A stretch of 64,000 bases of DNA from Bin87 sp965222895 (lineage in GTDB: Bacteria; Chloroflexota; Dehalococcoidia; Lucifugimonadales; UBA3495), in contig CBDCVB010000002.1 of assembly GCA_965222895.1 (NCBI GenBank), forward strand, positions 744,001 to 808,000, in the 5' to 3' direction. Below are positions 56,605 through 64,000 of the stretch, in pieces. How positions within the stretch are numbered: the stretch's first letter is position 1; each line of letters opens with the position of its first letter. Position numbers and translations under genes: made by a program. A model generated the notes under the pieces. It was not told where the DNA came from. It did not search any database and was given only the letters and a program-made list of their open reading frames with translations.

Positions 56605-57651
56605 GCTCGTGCATTCGATGCACCAGTCTTTGAAGCCGCTGCGGAAGCCAAGGGCAACAGCCGGTATTGCGAGCCTCCGCAACATGGCCGTGAACACCAT
56701 GTCGGACAACGGCTTCCCGCGGAGACCCGGGAACACCAGTGCGCCATATCCATCGGCCAACTCTTCGACCTGCCGAAGCACCTCTATTGACCTGCCGGAC
56801 AGTGGCACCTGGTGTTCGCGGCGCGCCTTCATTCGTTCAGCGGGCACCGTCCATTTTCGTTTTGTCCAATCAATTTCAGCCCAGGTAGCGAGCCTGACCT
56901 CGCCACTGCGTGCCGCCGTCAGCACCAGGAACTCAAAGGCCAACTTGGTGACGGTGTCCGAAGTTGACGTCCGGACTTTTTCCAACGCCGGCGGCACGTC
57001 TCGGTAGTGCAGCGCCGGATGGTGCTGCTTGGTTCGTGGCGTCTTCGGCAACACCTTAGTTATGGAACGAATGGCAGGGTTGTCAGTCCGATAGCCTTGG
57101 GCGACAGCCCAATCCAGAACCGTTTCCGCCCGCTGGCGCACCCGACTGGCCGTTTCGGGTTTCTCCATCCACATTGGCGACAGGACGGCCAGGATGTCCG
57201 CGCTGGTGATGTCGGAAACCAACTTGTCCCCAATCACGGGGTGAGCATAGGTGGCGAGCGTACTGGTCCATTGGGCGGCGTGTTTCGCGTTCGTCCAGCT
57301 TGGGCGGCGCAATTCGATCACGATTTCCACCGCTGCAGCGAAGGTCGGCGTGGGCGGTCTCTGGCGGGCTGCGATCGCCTCGCGTTTCTCCGCCAGCGGA
57401 TCGCGGCCTTCCCGGATCATCCTGGAGTTGGCCAAGGCGTCCTTGCGTGCCTCCGCCAGGGAAACGGTCGGGTACCCGCCGAGGCCCAAATTTCGGCGTT
57501 TGCCGTCAATGGTAACCCGCTGGAACCGATACTTGGTTCCGGAAGCTTCTACCCGTAGATTGAGGCCGCCCCCGTCCGAGTATGTGCCCGCTTTTTGAAC
57601 CGACTGAACGAAAACCGCGGAAAGGGAGTTGCGCTTGCGTTTGGGAGTCAT
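56605..57651 (-). pseudogene. P4-type tyrosine recombinase (integrase), 3' end lost
   Basis: About 349 codons from ATG 57651. N-terminal SDGGGLNLRVEASGTKYRF and LGGYPTVSLAEARKDA are typical of DUF4102 integrases; the catalytic Arg is in TAARSGEVR and the second box reads GFRSGFKDW (Leu where His is usual). It stops at the IS630 insertion, so the catalytic Tyr is missing. The open frame to 56179 runs into IS630 DNA. It lies 150 bp downstream of tRNA-Ser, the standard place for an island integrase. Confidence 0.87.
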
Positions 57652-57731
57652 CGAACCCTGATCTGCCTATACCAGTTCTATGCCATTATTTCAGCGGATG
57701 CGGCGGGATTTGGGTGGACGTTACAGGACAC

Positions 57732-57771
57732 AAAAATGGCCGTTGCCTACTCACATCAAATAGGCAACGGC
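57732..57771 (-). terminator. Rho-independent terminator of tRNA-Ser
   Basis: Perfect 11-bp stem GCCGTTGCCTA / TAGGCAACGGC (57739-57749, 57761-57771). On the minus strand it is followed by CATTTTTG. Lies ~30 bp past the tRNA 3' end. Confidence 0.85.
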
Positions 57772-57800
57772 TGATGGTCGGGGATATTTACGATGTAAAA

Positions 57801-57890
57801 TGGCGGAGAGGGCGGGATTCGAACCCGCGAGAGGCGTTAACCCCTACGCGATTTCCAGTCGCGCCCATTCGTCCACTCTGGCACCTCTCC
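57801..57890 (-). tRNA. tRNA-Ser (GGA)
   Basis: 90 nt including encoded CCA. Acceptor GGAGAGG pairs with CCTCTCC; anticodon loop CTGGAAA gives GGA; T-arm GGGTTCGAATCCC; long variable arm, as in all class II serine tRNAs. Confidence 0.97.
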
Positions 57891-57946
57891 GCAAGAAGGC
57901 CGGTTTTGGAGCGGGCCGCTGGGGCCGCTACGTTTGGGCGGGGCAC

Positions 57947-57955
57947 ATTATAGCA
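57947..57955 (-). promoter_or_regulatory. Extended -10 promoter for tRNA-Ser
   Basis: Minus-strand TGCTATAAT, ~55 nt upstream of the tRNA. No good -35, consistent with an extended -10 promoter. Same nine bases as before the SelA-like gene. Confidence 0.7.
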
Positions 57956-57992
57956 CGCCCCTGGGACGGGCGGCCCGGAGCCTGCTTACCGC

Positions 57993-59225
57993 TTTGGCAA
58001 TCGCGTCTTATCCGAGGAGGACTTTGCGCAGATAGTCCTGATTCCATCCGGCGTTGAGCCGCTTGCCTTGGATGCCCACTTTCAAGGTTCTTTCGTTCTT
58101 CAACAAGTTGTGTCCAATCTGCCTCAGTGTGGCCAGGTTCTGTGGTCCGTGATCCTTGCGCACTCGACACTGGTCTTCGCGAAAGGTTACGTCCAACGTC
58201 CAGTGCAGTGAGTTTTCGATGCTCCAGTGGCTCCTGACGGCAGCCAGCAGTTGTTCCGCTGGGGCCGCCCGGCTGCTGATGTAGTAGCGGGGATGGCTGA
58301 TGCCGCCCGCTCCGGTTTGACGGTGGCCCACCACTCTAACCGCCGCCTTCAGTTGCGGCCATTGACCCTGGGGGTCCAGATAGTCCAGGCAGTCTGCCTC
58401 CGTGATGGTCCAGCATTCCCGCCGTTCCACTCGTCCGTGTCCCTTGTCCACGGTTTGAGCATAGTCATAGGGCACACCGTCAAAACCCAACGCCTCGGCC
58501 CCCTCGAACAGGTCTCGGATGCCCTCATGGAGCTGACCCTGGTTCTCCTTCACCGCGAGCACGTAGTCGGCTCCACCGTCGGTGATCTGCTCGGCGATCT
58601 CCCGCTGGCATCCCATAGCGTCGATGGTTACGATGCAGTCGTGCAACTCCAGCATCTCCAGCAGTTGGGGAATGGCGGTGATCTCATTGGACTGCTCTGC
58701 AGTCTTGACCGGGCCCAAAGTCAGGGCGTTCCGCGTGGCCCAGGCGCTGACCAGGTGTATGGCCCCCTGGTTACCCGCCCGATCATACGACCGTCGGGCC
58801 GTCTTCCCGTCAATGGCCACCACCGCACCCGGCAGCAGCTCTGCGATGGCCTGGGTCCAGGACACGAAGCAGTTCTGCAACTGCACTGGGTCCAGCCGGG
58901 CGAAAACATCGCCGCAGGTGTCATGGGATGGGATGCCACTGGGCAATTCCAGGAAGGTTTGAAACCAGGCCAGCTTGCTCTTGCCGAAGAGTTCGATATG
59001 GACCCAAGAATCGGCGCCGCAGATGGTGGCGCAAATGGCGATGGCGAGGATGTCCACCAGTTGGTGGCGTCGGGTGCGTTCCACCCGTGGGTCGTCCAGC
59101 TCAGCGAAATGATCGAGAATAGTTGCCTTGGGTGGTTGTGCCATGGTCCCCTGCCTCCACATCGGTCAACGGATCACGGCACGTTAGCATATTTCTAAAA
59201 ATGTTATTAAGACGCGATTGCCCTG
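57993..59225 (-). mobile_element. ISAs1-family element (1233 bp)
   Basis: Inverted repeats share GGCAATCGCGTCTTA (left end from 57993; complement ending 59225); the outermost three bases differ (TTT versus CAG). Flanked by TGCTTACCGC at 57983-57992 and 59226-59235, a 10-bp duplication within the family's range. The right duplication covers the stop codon of the DUF3179 gene. Confidence 0.85.
58008..59144 (-). CDS. ISAs1-family transposase
   Basis: 378 residues, intact. Seen: LDDPRVERTRRHQLVDILAI at the N-terminus, VVAIDGKTARRSYDRAG with the first Asp, CIVTIDAMGCQREIAEQI with the second, and RSHWSIENSLHWTLDVTFRE with the final Glu. This is the classic ISAs1 pattern. ATG 59144 follows GGAGG nine bases upstream and is preferred to the longer start at 59162. 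Confidence 0.95.
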   Translation of the reverse strand: MAQPPKATILDHFAELDDPRVERTRRHQLVDILAIAICATICGADSWVHIELFGKSKLAWFQTFLELPSGIPSHDTCGDVFARLDPVQLQNCFVSWTQAIAELLPGAVVAIDGKTARRSYDRAGNQGAIHLVSAWATRNALTLGPVKTAEQSNEITAIPQLLEMLELHDCIVTIDAMGCQREIAEQITDGGADYVLAVKENQGQLHEGIRDLFEGAEALGFDGVPYDYAQTVDKGHGRVERRECWTITEADCLDYLDPQGQWPQLKAAVRVVGHRQTGAGGISHPRYYISSRAAPAEQLLAAVRSHWSIENSLHWTLDVTFREDQCRVRKDHGPQNLATLRQIGHNLLKNERTLKVGIQGKRLNAGWNQDYLRKVLLG

Positions 59226-59228
59226 TGC

Positions 59229-60321
59229 TTACCGCTTTGGCTGATACACGTCGGCGGCGGGACGATACTGGCACCAGCCAAACCAGAAAGACGTGCGGGT
59301 GGGCAGACGCCAGCTGACACCGGCGGAATCCTTCAACACGGTTGCAGACCCGTCGCCATACGGGTTGGGTTCCGCAGAGAAGACGTGCTGGTTACGCCGG
59401 ATACGCGGGTCGAATGCGATCCGGATGAGTCAACTAATGCGATTCCCTGGTCCCCCAAGATGTCGCTCACACCGGAAACATCACTTCATGGTCGGTGCAT
59501 TAGTTGTAGTAGATTGCGCTGGGGTGGTTCTCGGGCAGGTAGAAGTCAGGTTCGTAGACACCGGTGTTGCGGGACAAGACCGTGGTATCGGGTGTTCTGC
59601 CAGCCATTCCTGCCACGTCATCACTACCGAAGGGAACAGTGGTTGGCGGATGCCCGAGGCGGCCAACGGGCCGACGATAGGCTCGCCGGTGAACTGGTGC
59701 CACAGCGAACGGGTGGCGCGGTCGTCGGGCCAGAGCCAGGTGGCCTGTTCGGCGAGGACGTAGGGCGCATTCTCGAGCGGCGGGATGCCGTCCACGCGGA
59801 CGCCGCCCCACATGATTTCGGTCAGGTTCACCGGCGAATGTTCTACAGCGGGTTGCAGCAGCGCGGCCATCGCCGGATCGATTTGCGAGAGGACGTGAAT
59901 CTTCCACTCTGGATAGCGCGGAGACGGGCATTCTGATGGGTTGCGGCCCAGCCATTCACCCATGTCCCGCCACTCCCGCAGACCGAACGTGAAATCGCCG
60001 CCAGTGAGCGACGCCACGGTTCGCACGGCATACTCGGATGCGTCTGGCCGCGTGAACCGGAGGGCCTCAAGGATGATCGGAACCTGCGAACGGTCGTGTT
60101 CGGCCGCAGTGTAGGCGAGCGCCGCCGGCGTGTCGTAGGTTGGATGGCCGACCCACGCCCAGGGCTGGTACATATTGTTGCTGGGATAGCAGCCGGACGG
60201 CGCGGTCGCTGATTGCCGGTTCCGGGGCGTCCGTCGATGCCGAGGGCCGGGTTAACGATGGTGAGGCATCGGATATCGGTGTTGACCCGCTGCACACCAA
60301 TGCTGCCAACACCAACGCCAC
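59229..60321 (-). pseudogene. DUF3179-type lipoprotein, decayed
   Basis: Pieces in several frames: leader VALVLAALVCSG (60321), then MYQPWAWVGHPTYDTPAALA (60173), PVNLTEIMWGGVRVDGIPP, LWHQFTGEPIVGPLAASGI and TWQEWLAEHP. After a one-base shift near 59590 come TTVLSRNTGVYEPDFYLPEN and a stop. The expected C-terminus SFWFGWCQYRPAADVYQPKR with stop TAA is seen at 59229-59290. At least three lesions. DUF3179 function is unknown. The ISAs1 element landed on its stop codon. Confidence 0.75.
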
Positions 60322-60446
60322 CGGCGCCGCAGAAACAAGGGCGGAAAGCTAACGGGCTGAGGCAGCCTGACGCCGAGGGAGGTCTCCGTCGGTCATCAAA
60401 GGGTCGGCGTTGGCGAGGGCCGGGTTTGGCAGGTAAGGGAACCCGG

Positions 60447-61217
60447 CTAATCGAAATGGTAAGGGTAGACGACCTGGATGACGCGGCCGTCGCGAAGGGC
60501 CTCGAAGTAGCTGTGCGGGACGTTGGGTTGCTGGAGCCAGCGCCTGACAAAGTAGGTGCACATTGCCACCAACTGGCCGCCCACCGAGTTTTGCGGCGCC
60601 GCAACGATGAGGTCGTCGTACATGGCTGGCGTGACGGTGTCAGATTCGTCGCTCAAAAACTGAACCAGACCCTGTTGTATGGACGGGGAGTCGGAACCGG
60701 CCATCAGCATGGCGTAATCGCCGACCGTCCAGGTGGAATTCATAATGTCGTCCGGGTTCATCTGCGACATTACGTTTTCGTCCAGGAACATGGTGAGGGC
60801 GAAGAGGAGGCGACCAAAGGCCAGTTGACTGGGGTCGGCGTTTCCGTACAGGGAGTTGTTTTCAGACTGGATGGCTTCCAAGTACTGGGCCTTGTCAATG
60901 TAAGACACCAGCAGGGGGGTTTCGCGGCGAATGAGGATATTGAAGCAATCCTGAAGCAATTGGGCCCGCTGCTCGGGCTGCCAGGACCGGAAGCGACCAG
61001 TGCCGTGGTAGATATCGCGGGCGTGCAGTCGGTCCGGGGCGCCAGCCGAACCGGGGCGCACGCCAAAGTGCCGGCGAAAGAGGGCGTCGAACTCGCCCGA
61101 CATCGATATGTACTGGTTTTCGTGGACCAGAAGTCCGGCGTGGATATGGTGTGGCTGCGTGGGGTCGTTATCACTGGAGCCGGTGTTGCCAGATTCGTTG
61201 ATGAAAACCAGGTACAT
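60447..61217 (-). CDS. DUF3800-like protein with altered acidic motif
   Basis: 256 residues. N-terminal MYLVFINESGNTG matches the DUF3800 start (FIDESGDTG) except that both Asp are Asn (residues 7 and 11). Further down: LHARDIYHGTGRF and DDLIVAAPQNSVGGQLVAMC. DUF3800 is suspected to have a nuclease-like fold, so Asn replacements could mean loss of catalysis or a binding role. 60 bp downstream of rplY on the same strand. Gene is otherwise intact. Confidence 0.75.
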   Translation of the reverse strand: MYLVFINESGNTGSSDNDPTQPHHIHAGLLVHENQYISMSGEFDALFRRHFGVRPGSAGAPDRLHARDIYHGTGRFRSWQPEQRAQLLQDCFNILIRRETPLLVSYIDKAQYLEAIQSENNSLYGNADPSQLAFGRLLFALTMFLDENVMSQMNPDDIMNSTWTVGDYAMLMAGSDSPSIQQGLVQFLSDESDTVTPAMYDDLIVAAPQNSVGGQLVAMCTYFVRRWLQQPNVPHSYFEALRDGRVIQVVYPYHFD

Positions 61218-61277
61218 GAATGGCCTCCGGTGCGGGAGCTGGTAAGTGCAGCGGGTCGACGATTTTCGCCCAATCGA

Positions 61278-61586
61278 TCAGGCTGACACAGTCTGGAAAT
61301 CGACGTGCAAGATGCCGCCGGTTCTGGGAGCCCACTGGATGTCCGCGGCGCGGGCGACAAATTGAGTAGACTCGCCGGCCACGGTCAGCCGCATCGGTTG
61401 GCCTTCCTCGCCACCAGCGGCGTTGAGCGCCCTGAGCAGAGGGCGTTCTTCGCACTGCATCGCGCGCGACTCCATGCCGGCGCCGTAGATGTTGACTGGA
61501 ATGATACCAGCGCGCCGCAGGGTCTTGACCTTCTTGCCAAGCACGGTGCGGGGTTCAAGTTCGATCGAAACCGCCTGAGTAGTCAT
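61278..61586 (-). CDS. rplY: Ribosomal protein bL25 (short form)
   Basis: 102 residues covering only the 5S-binding L25 domain: LEPRTVLGKKVKTLRRAGII, PVNIYGAGMESRAM, ADIQWAPRTGGILHVDF. The longer CTC form with a second domain (~200 residues) is usual in many bacteria outside the enterics; here that part is absent. The expected H.DF (HVDF) near the end is present. AGGAG is 12 bases before ATG 61586. Confidence 0.88.
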   Translation of the reverse strand: MTTQAVSIELEPRTVLGKKVKTLRRAGIIPVNIYGAGMESRAMQCEERPLLRALNAAGGEEGQPMRLTVAGESTQFVARAADIQWAPRTGGILHVDFQTVSA

Positions 61587-61655
61587 CGGGGAAAGGACTC
61601 CTGAAGTTTAGAGAGGTTGGCCGCCCGGAACGGTGAACTTTCCGGGGCGGGGAAT

Positions 61656-61664
61656 ATCATAGCA
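61656..61664 (-). promoter_or_regulatory. Extended -10 promoter for rplY
   Basis: Minus-strand TGCTATGAT, ~70 nt upstream of the rplY start; one base different from the tRNA-Ser and SelA-like promoters. Confidence 0.6.
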
Positions 61665-61897
61665 CAAAGCGCTCCAGCAGATGCTGACGCCCGACGCGGA
61701 GTGAGCGCGCGGCGTTGGACTTGGGTGAAGGCGACGCTCCAGGGACGCAACCGCAAAATATTGGGTTACGTAGTTGTCCGCACGGTATCTGTGGTGCGTT
61801 GGCTAAAATCTATTGACCAGAAACAGCGGTTGCCGGTAACATTAACGGACCGGGCGTGCAGTCTGCCTTTTCGTCCGAGAACACTGCGGGAGCCGAA

Positions 61898-62155
61898 ATG
61901 AGTTCAAGCTACATTGGCAAGGTCGACAAAGCACGGAAATACGCCGAGGAACCGGATCGGGTGAACATCCACACCTTTGAAGCGTCATTCCTCGGCAACC
62001 ACAACACCTATCGGGTAGCGTACAAGAGCGGCGACTGGAGTTGCGAGTGCGCTTTCTTCGCCACCCGCCAGGTTTGCAGCCACACCATGGCAATGCAGCG
62101 AATGCTCGATGATATGCTCGTGGGGCGCGGTATGGAACAGACCACCAGCGCCTAG
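61898..62155 (+). CDS. SWIM zinc-finger mini-protein
   Basis: 85 residues. Cys49-x-Cys51, then Cys60-x-His62 (CECAFFATRQVCSH): the SWIM motif CxCx(n)CxH, which binds zinc and often nucleic acid or protein. The whole protein is little more than the finger. GGGAG six bases before ATG 61898, followed by a strong terminator. Similar stand-alone SWIM proteins have been seen but not assigned a job. Confidence 0.87.
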   Translation: MSSSYIGKVDKARKYAEEPDRVNIHTFEASFLGNHNTYRVAYKSGDWSCECAFFATRQVCSHTMAMQRMLDDMLVGRGMEQTTSA

Positions 62156-62181
62156 CTTACCGCGACCCATCGTTGGTTTTT

Positions 62182-62215
62182 CTGCCGGGGTTTGCGAAAA
62201 CTCCGGCAGTTTTTT
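62182..62215 (+). terminator. Rho-independent terminator after the SWIM gene
   Basis: Arms CTGCCGG (62182-62188) and CCGGCAG (62203-62209), followed by six T. Lies between the convergent SWIM and fabF genes. Confidence 0.9.
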
Positions 62216-62236
62216 GGCGCGTTAGCCGGCGCTGGG

Positions 62237-63508
62237 CTAGTCCTCGTACCGCGTGAACACGATGCAGGCGTTTTGCCCCCCGAAACCAAAAGCGTTGGAC
62301 AGCGCTACGTCCACCTTCGCGTGGCGAGGCTGGTTGGGCACGTAGTCGAGGTCGCAATCCGGATCGGGCCACTCATAGTTCATTGTTGGGTGGATTTTCT
62401 GGTCCAGGATGGTTTTGACGCAGGCGACGGCTTCCAGCGCGCCCGCACCGCCCAACGCGTGGCCGATCATGCTCTTGGTGCTGCTGATTGGCACGTCATA
62501 CGCCCGTTCGCTGAACAGCCGCTTGATCGCCTTCGTTTCAACAGCGTCGTTGATCGGTGTGGATGTTCCGTGGGCGTTGATGTAATCCACATCATCGGGG
62601 GTAAGGCCGGCGTCGCCGAGGGCAGCGGCCATGGCGCGGGCAGCGCTGGTGCCGGTTTCCAGCGGCTGGACCAGGTGACCGGCGTCTGAAGTGGCGCCGA
62701 AGCCGGACACCTCGCACAGGATGCGAGCCCCGCGGGCTTTAGCTCGTTCCAGTTCTTCCAGAACCAGAATTCCCGCGCCTTCGGCAGGCACGAAACCGTC
62801 GCGCTGCGCGTCGAAAGGTCGGCTGGCGCGGTGCGGTTCGTCGTTTCTGGTACTGAGGGCGCGCATCACGGAGAATCCCGCCAGACCCAGTTGGCTGATC
62901 CCCGCCTCGGTGCCACCGGTCAGCATCACGTCTGCGGTGCCGTGGCGAATGGCCTGCAGGGCTTCCCCAATGGCGTTGTTGGATGCCGCGCAGGCGGTGG
63001 TGGACGTGGAGTTGTAGCCCTGCGCGCCGACGTGATGGCTGACGTTGGCGGCTGCCATGTTGGGCAGGACCATGGGGAAGAAAAACGGAGACATCCTCAT
63101 GCCGCCCTTGGTGGCGAGGATGCGGCAGTTCTCTTCCAGTGTGGGGAAGCCACCGTTGCCGTTGCCGAGCAGCACCCCGACCCGGTAGGGGTCTTCCTTG
63201 CTGATATCCAGTTCGGCATGGGCCACGGCTTCCAGGGCGGCTCCCACCGCCAATTGGGAGAAACGGGCCATGCGCCTGGCTTCGCGACCCGGCATATAGT
63301 CAGTGGGGTCGAAGCCGTCGGCTTCGCCGGCGATGTGACAGGGATAGTCGGTGGGGTCGCAGAGCGTCATCGGGCCAATACCCGAAGTACCCGCCAGCAG
63401 GGCATCCCAGAAATCCTGCGCTGTCAACCCCAATGGGGTAACGGCGCCTATCCCGGTTACGACAACGCGGCGCGGAGAATGTGAATGTCCGTTGTGGTTA
63501 TGGATCAT
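62237..63508 (-). CDS. fabF: 3-oxoacyl-ACP synthase II
   Basis: 423 residues, KAS II. It condenses malonyl-ACP with acyl-ACP in fatty-acid elongation. Catalytic triad seen: Cys173 in STTACAASNNAIG, His in NAHGTSTPIND, His in SMIGHALGGAGA. N-terminus RRVVVTGIGAVTPLG is canonical, preceded by a short His-rich stretch (MIHNHNGHSH) that is unusual. No acpP next to it; folC is 40 bp upstream on the same strand. Confidence 0.96.
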   Translation of the reverse strand: MIHNHNGHSHSPRRVVVTGIGAVTPLGLTAQDFWDALLAGTSGIGPMTLCDPTDYPCHIAGEADGFDPTDYMPGREARRMARFSQLAVGAALEAVAHAELDISKEDPYRVGVLLGNGNGGFPTLEENCRILATKGGMRMSPFFFPMVLPNMAAANVSHHVGAQGYNSTSTTACAASNNAIGEALQAIRHGTADVMLTGGTEAGISQLGLAGFSVMRALSTRNDEPHRASRPFDAQRDGFVPAEGAGILVLEELERAKARGARILCEVSGFGATSDAGHLVQPLETGTSAARAMAAALGDAGLTPDDVDYINAHGTSTPINDAVETKAIKRLFSERAYDVPISSTKSMIGHALGGAGALEAVACVKTILDQKIHPTMNYEWPDPDCDLDYVPNQPRHAKVDVALSNAFGFGGQNACIVFTRYED

Positions 63509-63548
63509 GGAAATAAATTAGTGGTTGGCTGTTTGCATCATTTAACAA

Positions 63549-64000
63549 TTATACCTTCTCGCCCAATGTGGGGCTCCGTAAATCAGCAGGCACCAAATCC
63601 GGATATTTTTCCGGGGCGATACCAACTATCGCTTCCCGCGCTTCCGCAGCTACGAACAGGGAGCCGGTTACCAGGATCAGGTCATTGCCGGCGGCAATGG
63701 CTCGCGCCTCATCAACGGCGTCTGACACCTGGGGACACGCGGTTACCGCTGGAGCGGGCAGTCCGGATCGCCGGAAAGCGTCAGCAATCTCCGAAGGGCG
63801 CATGGAGCGGGGGTGTCGGGAGCGGGTGGCGATGACGCGGGCGGCCCGCCGGGACAGCAGCTTGACCATTGCGTCCACCTGTTTGTCCCGGGAGAAGCCA
63901 GCGACCAGGATGAGGCGGCGATGGGGCAAATAGTCGCCCAGAGTTTCCAGCACGGCGGCCACGGAATGGTCATTATGGGCGCCGTCGGCCACCAACATCG
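63549..64000 (-). CDS. folC: Folylpolyglutamate synthase (5' end outside window)
   Basis: C-terminal ~150 residues of FolC, which adds glutamate to folates. Seen: VADGAHNDHSVAAVLETLGD (Mur ligase C-domain DGAHN), LILVAGFSRDKQVDAMVKLL, MRPSEIADAFRRSG, NDLILVTGSLFVAAEAREAI. Open to the window edge. Probably in one transcript with fabF. Confidence 0.9.
   Translation of the reverse strand, partial: MLVADGAHNDHSVAAVLETLGDYLPHRRLILVAGFSRDKQVDAMVKLLSRRAARVIATRSRHPRSMRPSEIADAFRRSGLPAPAVTACPQVSDAVDEARAIAAGNDLILVTGSLFVAAEAREAIVGIAPEKYPDLVPADLRSPTLGEKV

Overview
The window looks like a chromosomal segment of an uncultured Chloroflexota bacterium, probably Dehalococcoidia or an SAR202-like lineage. This is inferred from four traits: a lone 16S rRNA gene with no 23S/5S beside it, several luciferase-like flavin monooxygenases next to hydrolases and dehydrogenases, large secreted propeller and repeat proteins, and high GC. 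No taxonomy search was possible.

Core block 1 (1-17.9 kb) holds gltB (3' end outside the window), rsfS, the minus-strand run thiL-tsaE-tsaB-ndk, a free-standing 16S gene with its own promoter, RNase III-type processing stem and terminator, a sulfur-flavoured run (MetE-like, OsmC, rhodanese), an MFS transporter, an SDR, a frameshifted haloalkane dehalogenase and a SelA-like PLP enzyme.

Accessory block (18-60 kb) is mosaic. It carries IS5 remnants, an intact IS4-like element, a decayed IS1182-like element, an IS1595-family cargo transposon, two tandem IS630 elements and an ISAs1 element. Between them lie two peptide-type ABC substrate-binding lipoproteins (one with two permeases and no ATPase), a 1262-residue permease/beta-propeller/FG-GAP fusion, a zinc-ribbon PQQ-propeller protein, three luciferase-like monooxygenases, FAH and D-2-hydroxyacid dehydrogenase genes, a frameshifted cadherin/fibronectin adhesin with 627-bp tandem repeats, and several pseudogenes. 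A truncated P4-type integrase next to tRNA-Ser(GGA) suggests an old island boundary.

Core block 2 (60.4-64 kb) holds a DUF3800-like gene, a short bL25 (rplY), a SWIM zinc-finger mini-protein, fabF and partial folC.

The clearest discoveries are: (1) a 2641-bp IS1595-family element with 24-bp inverted repeats and an 8-bp target duplication, carrying a DNA methyltransferase-HNH fusion and splitting a sugar-dehydrogenase gene that rejoins perfectly in frame when the element is removed; (2) the permease-TolB-IPT-FG-GAP-ASPIC fusion. Many genes carry single-base frameshifts, so the reader should keep real decay and assembly indels apart.
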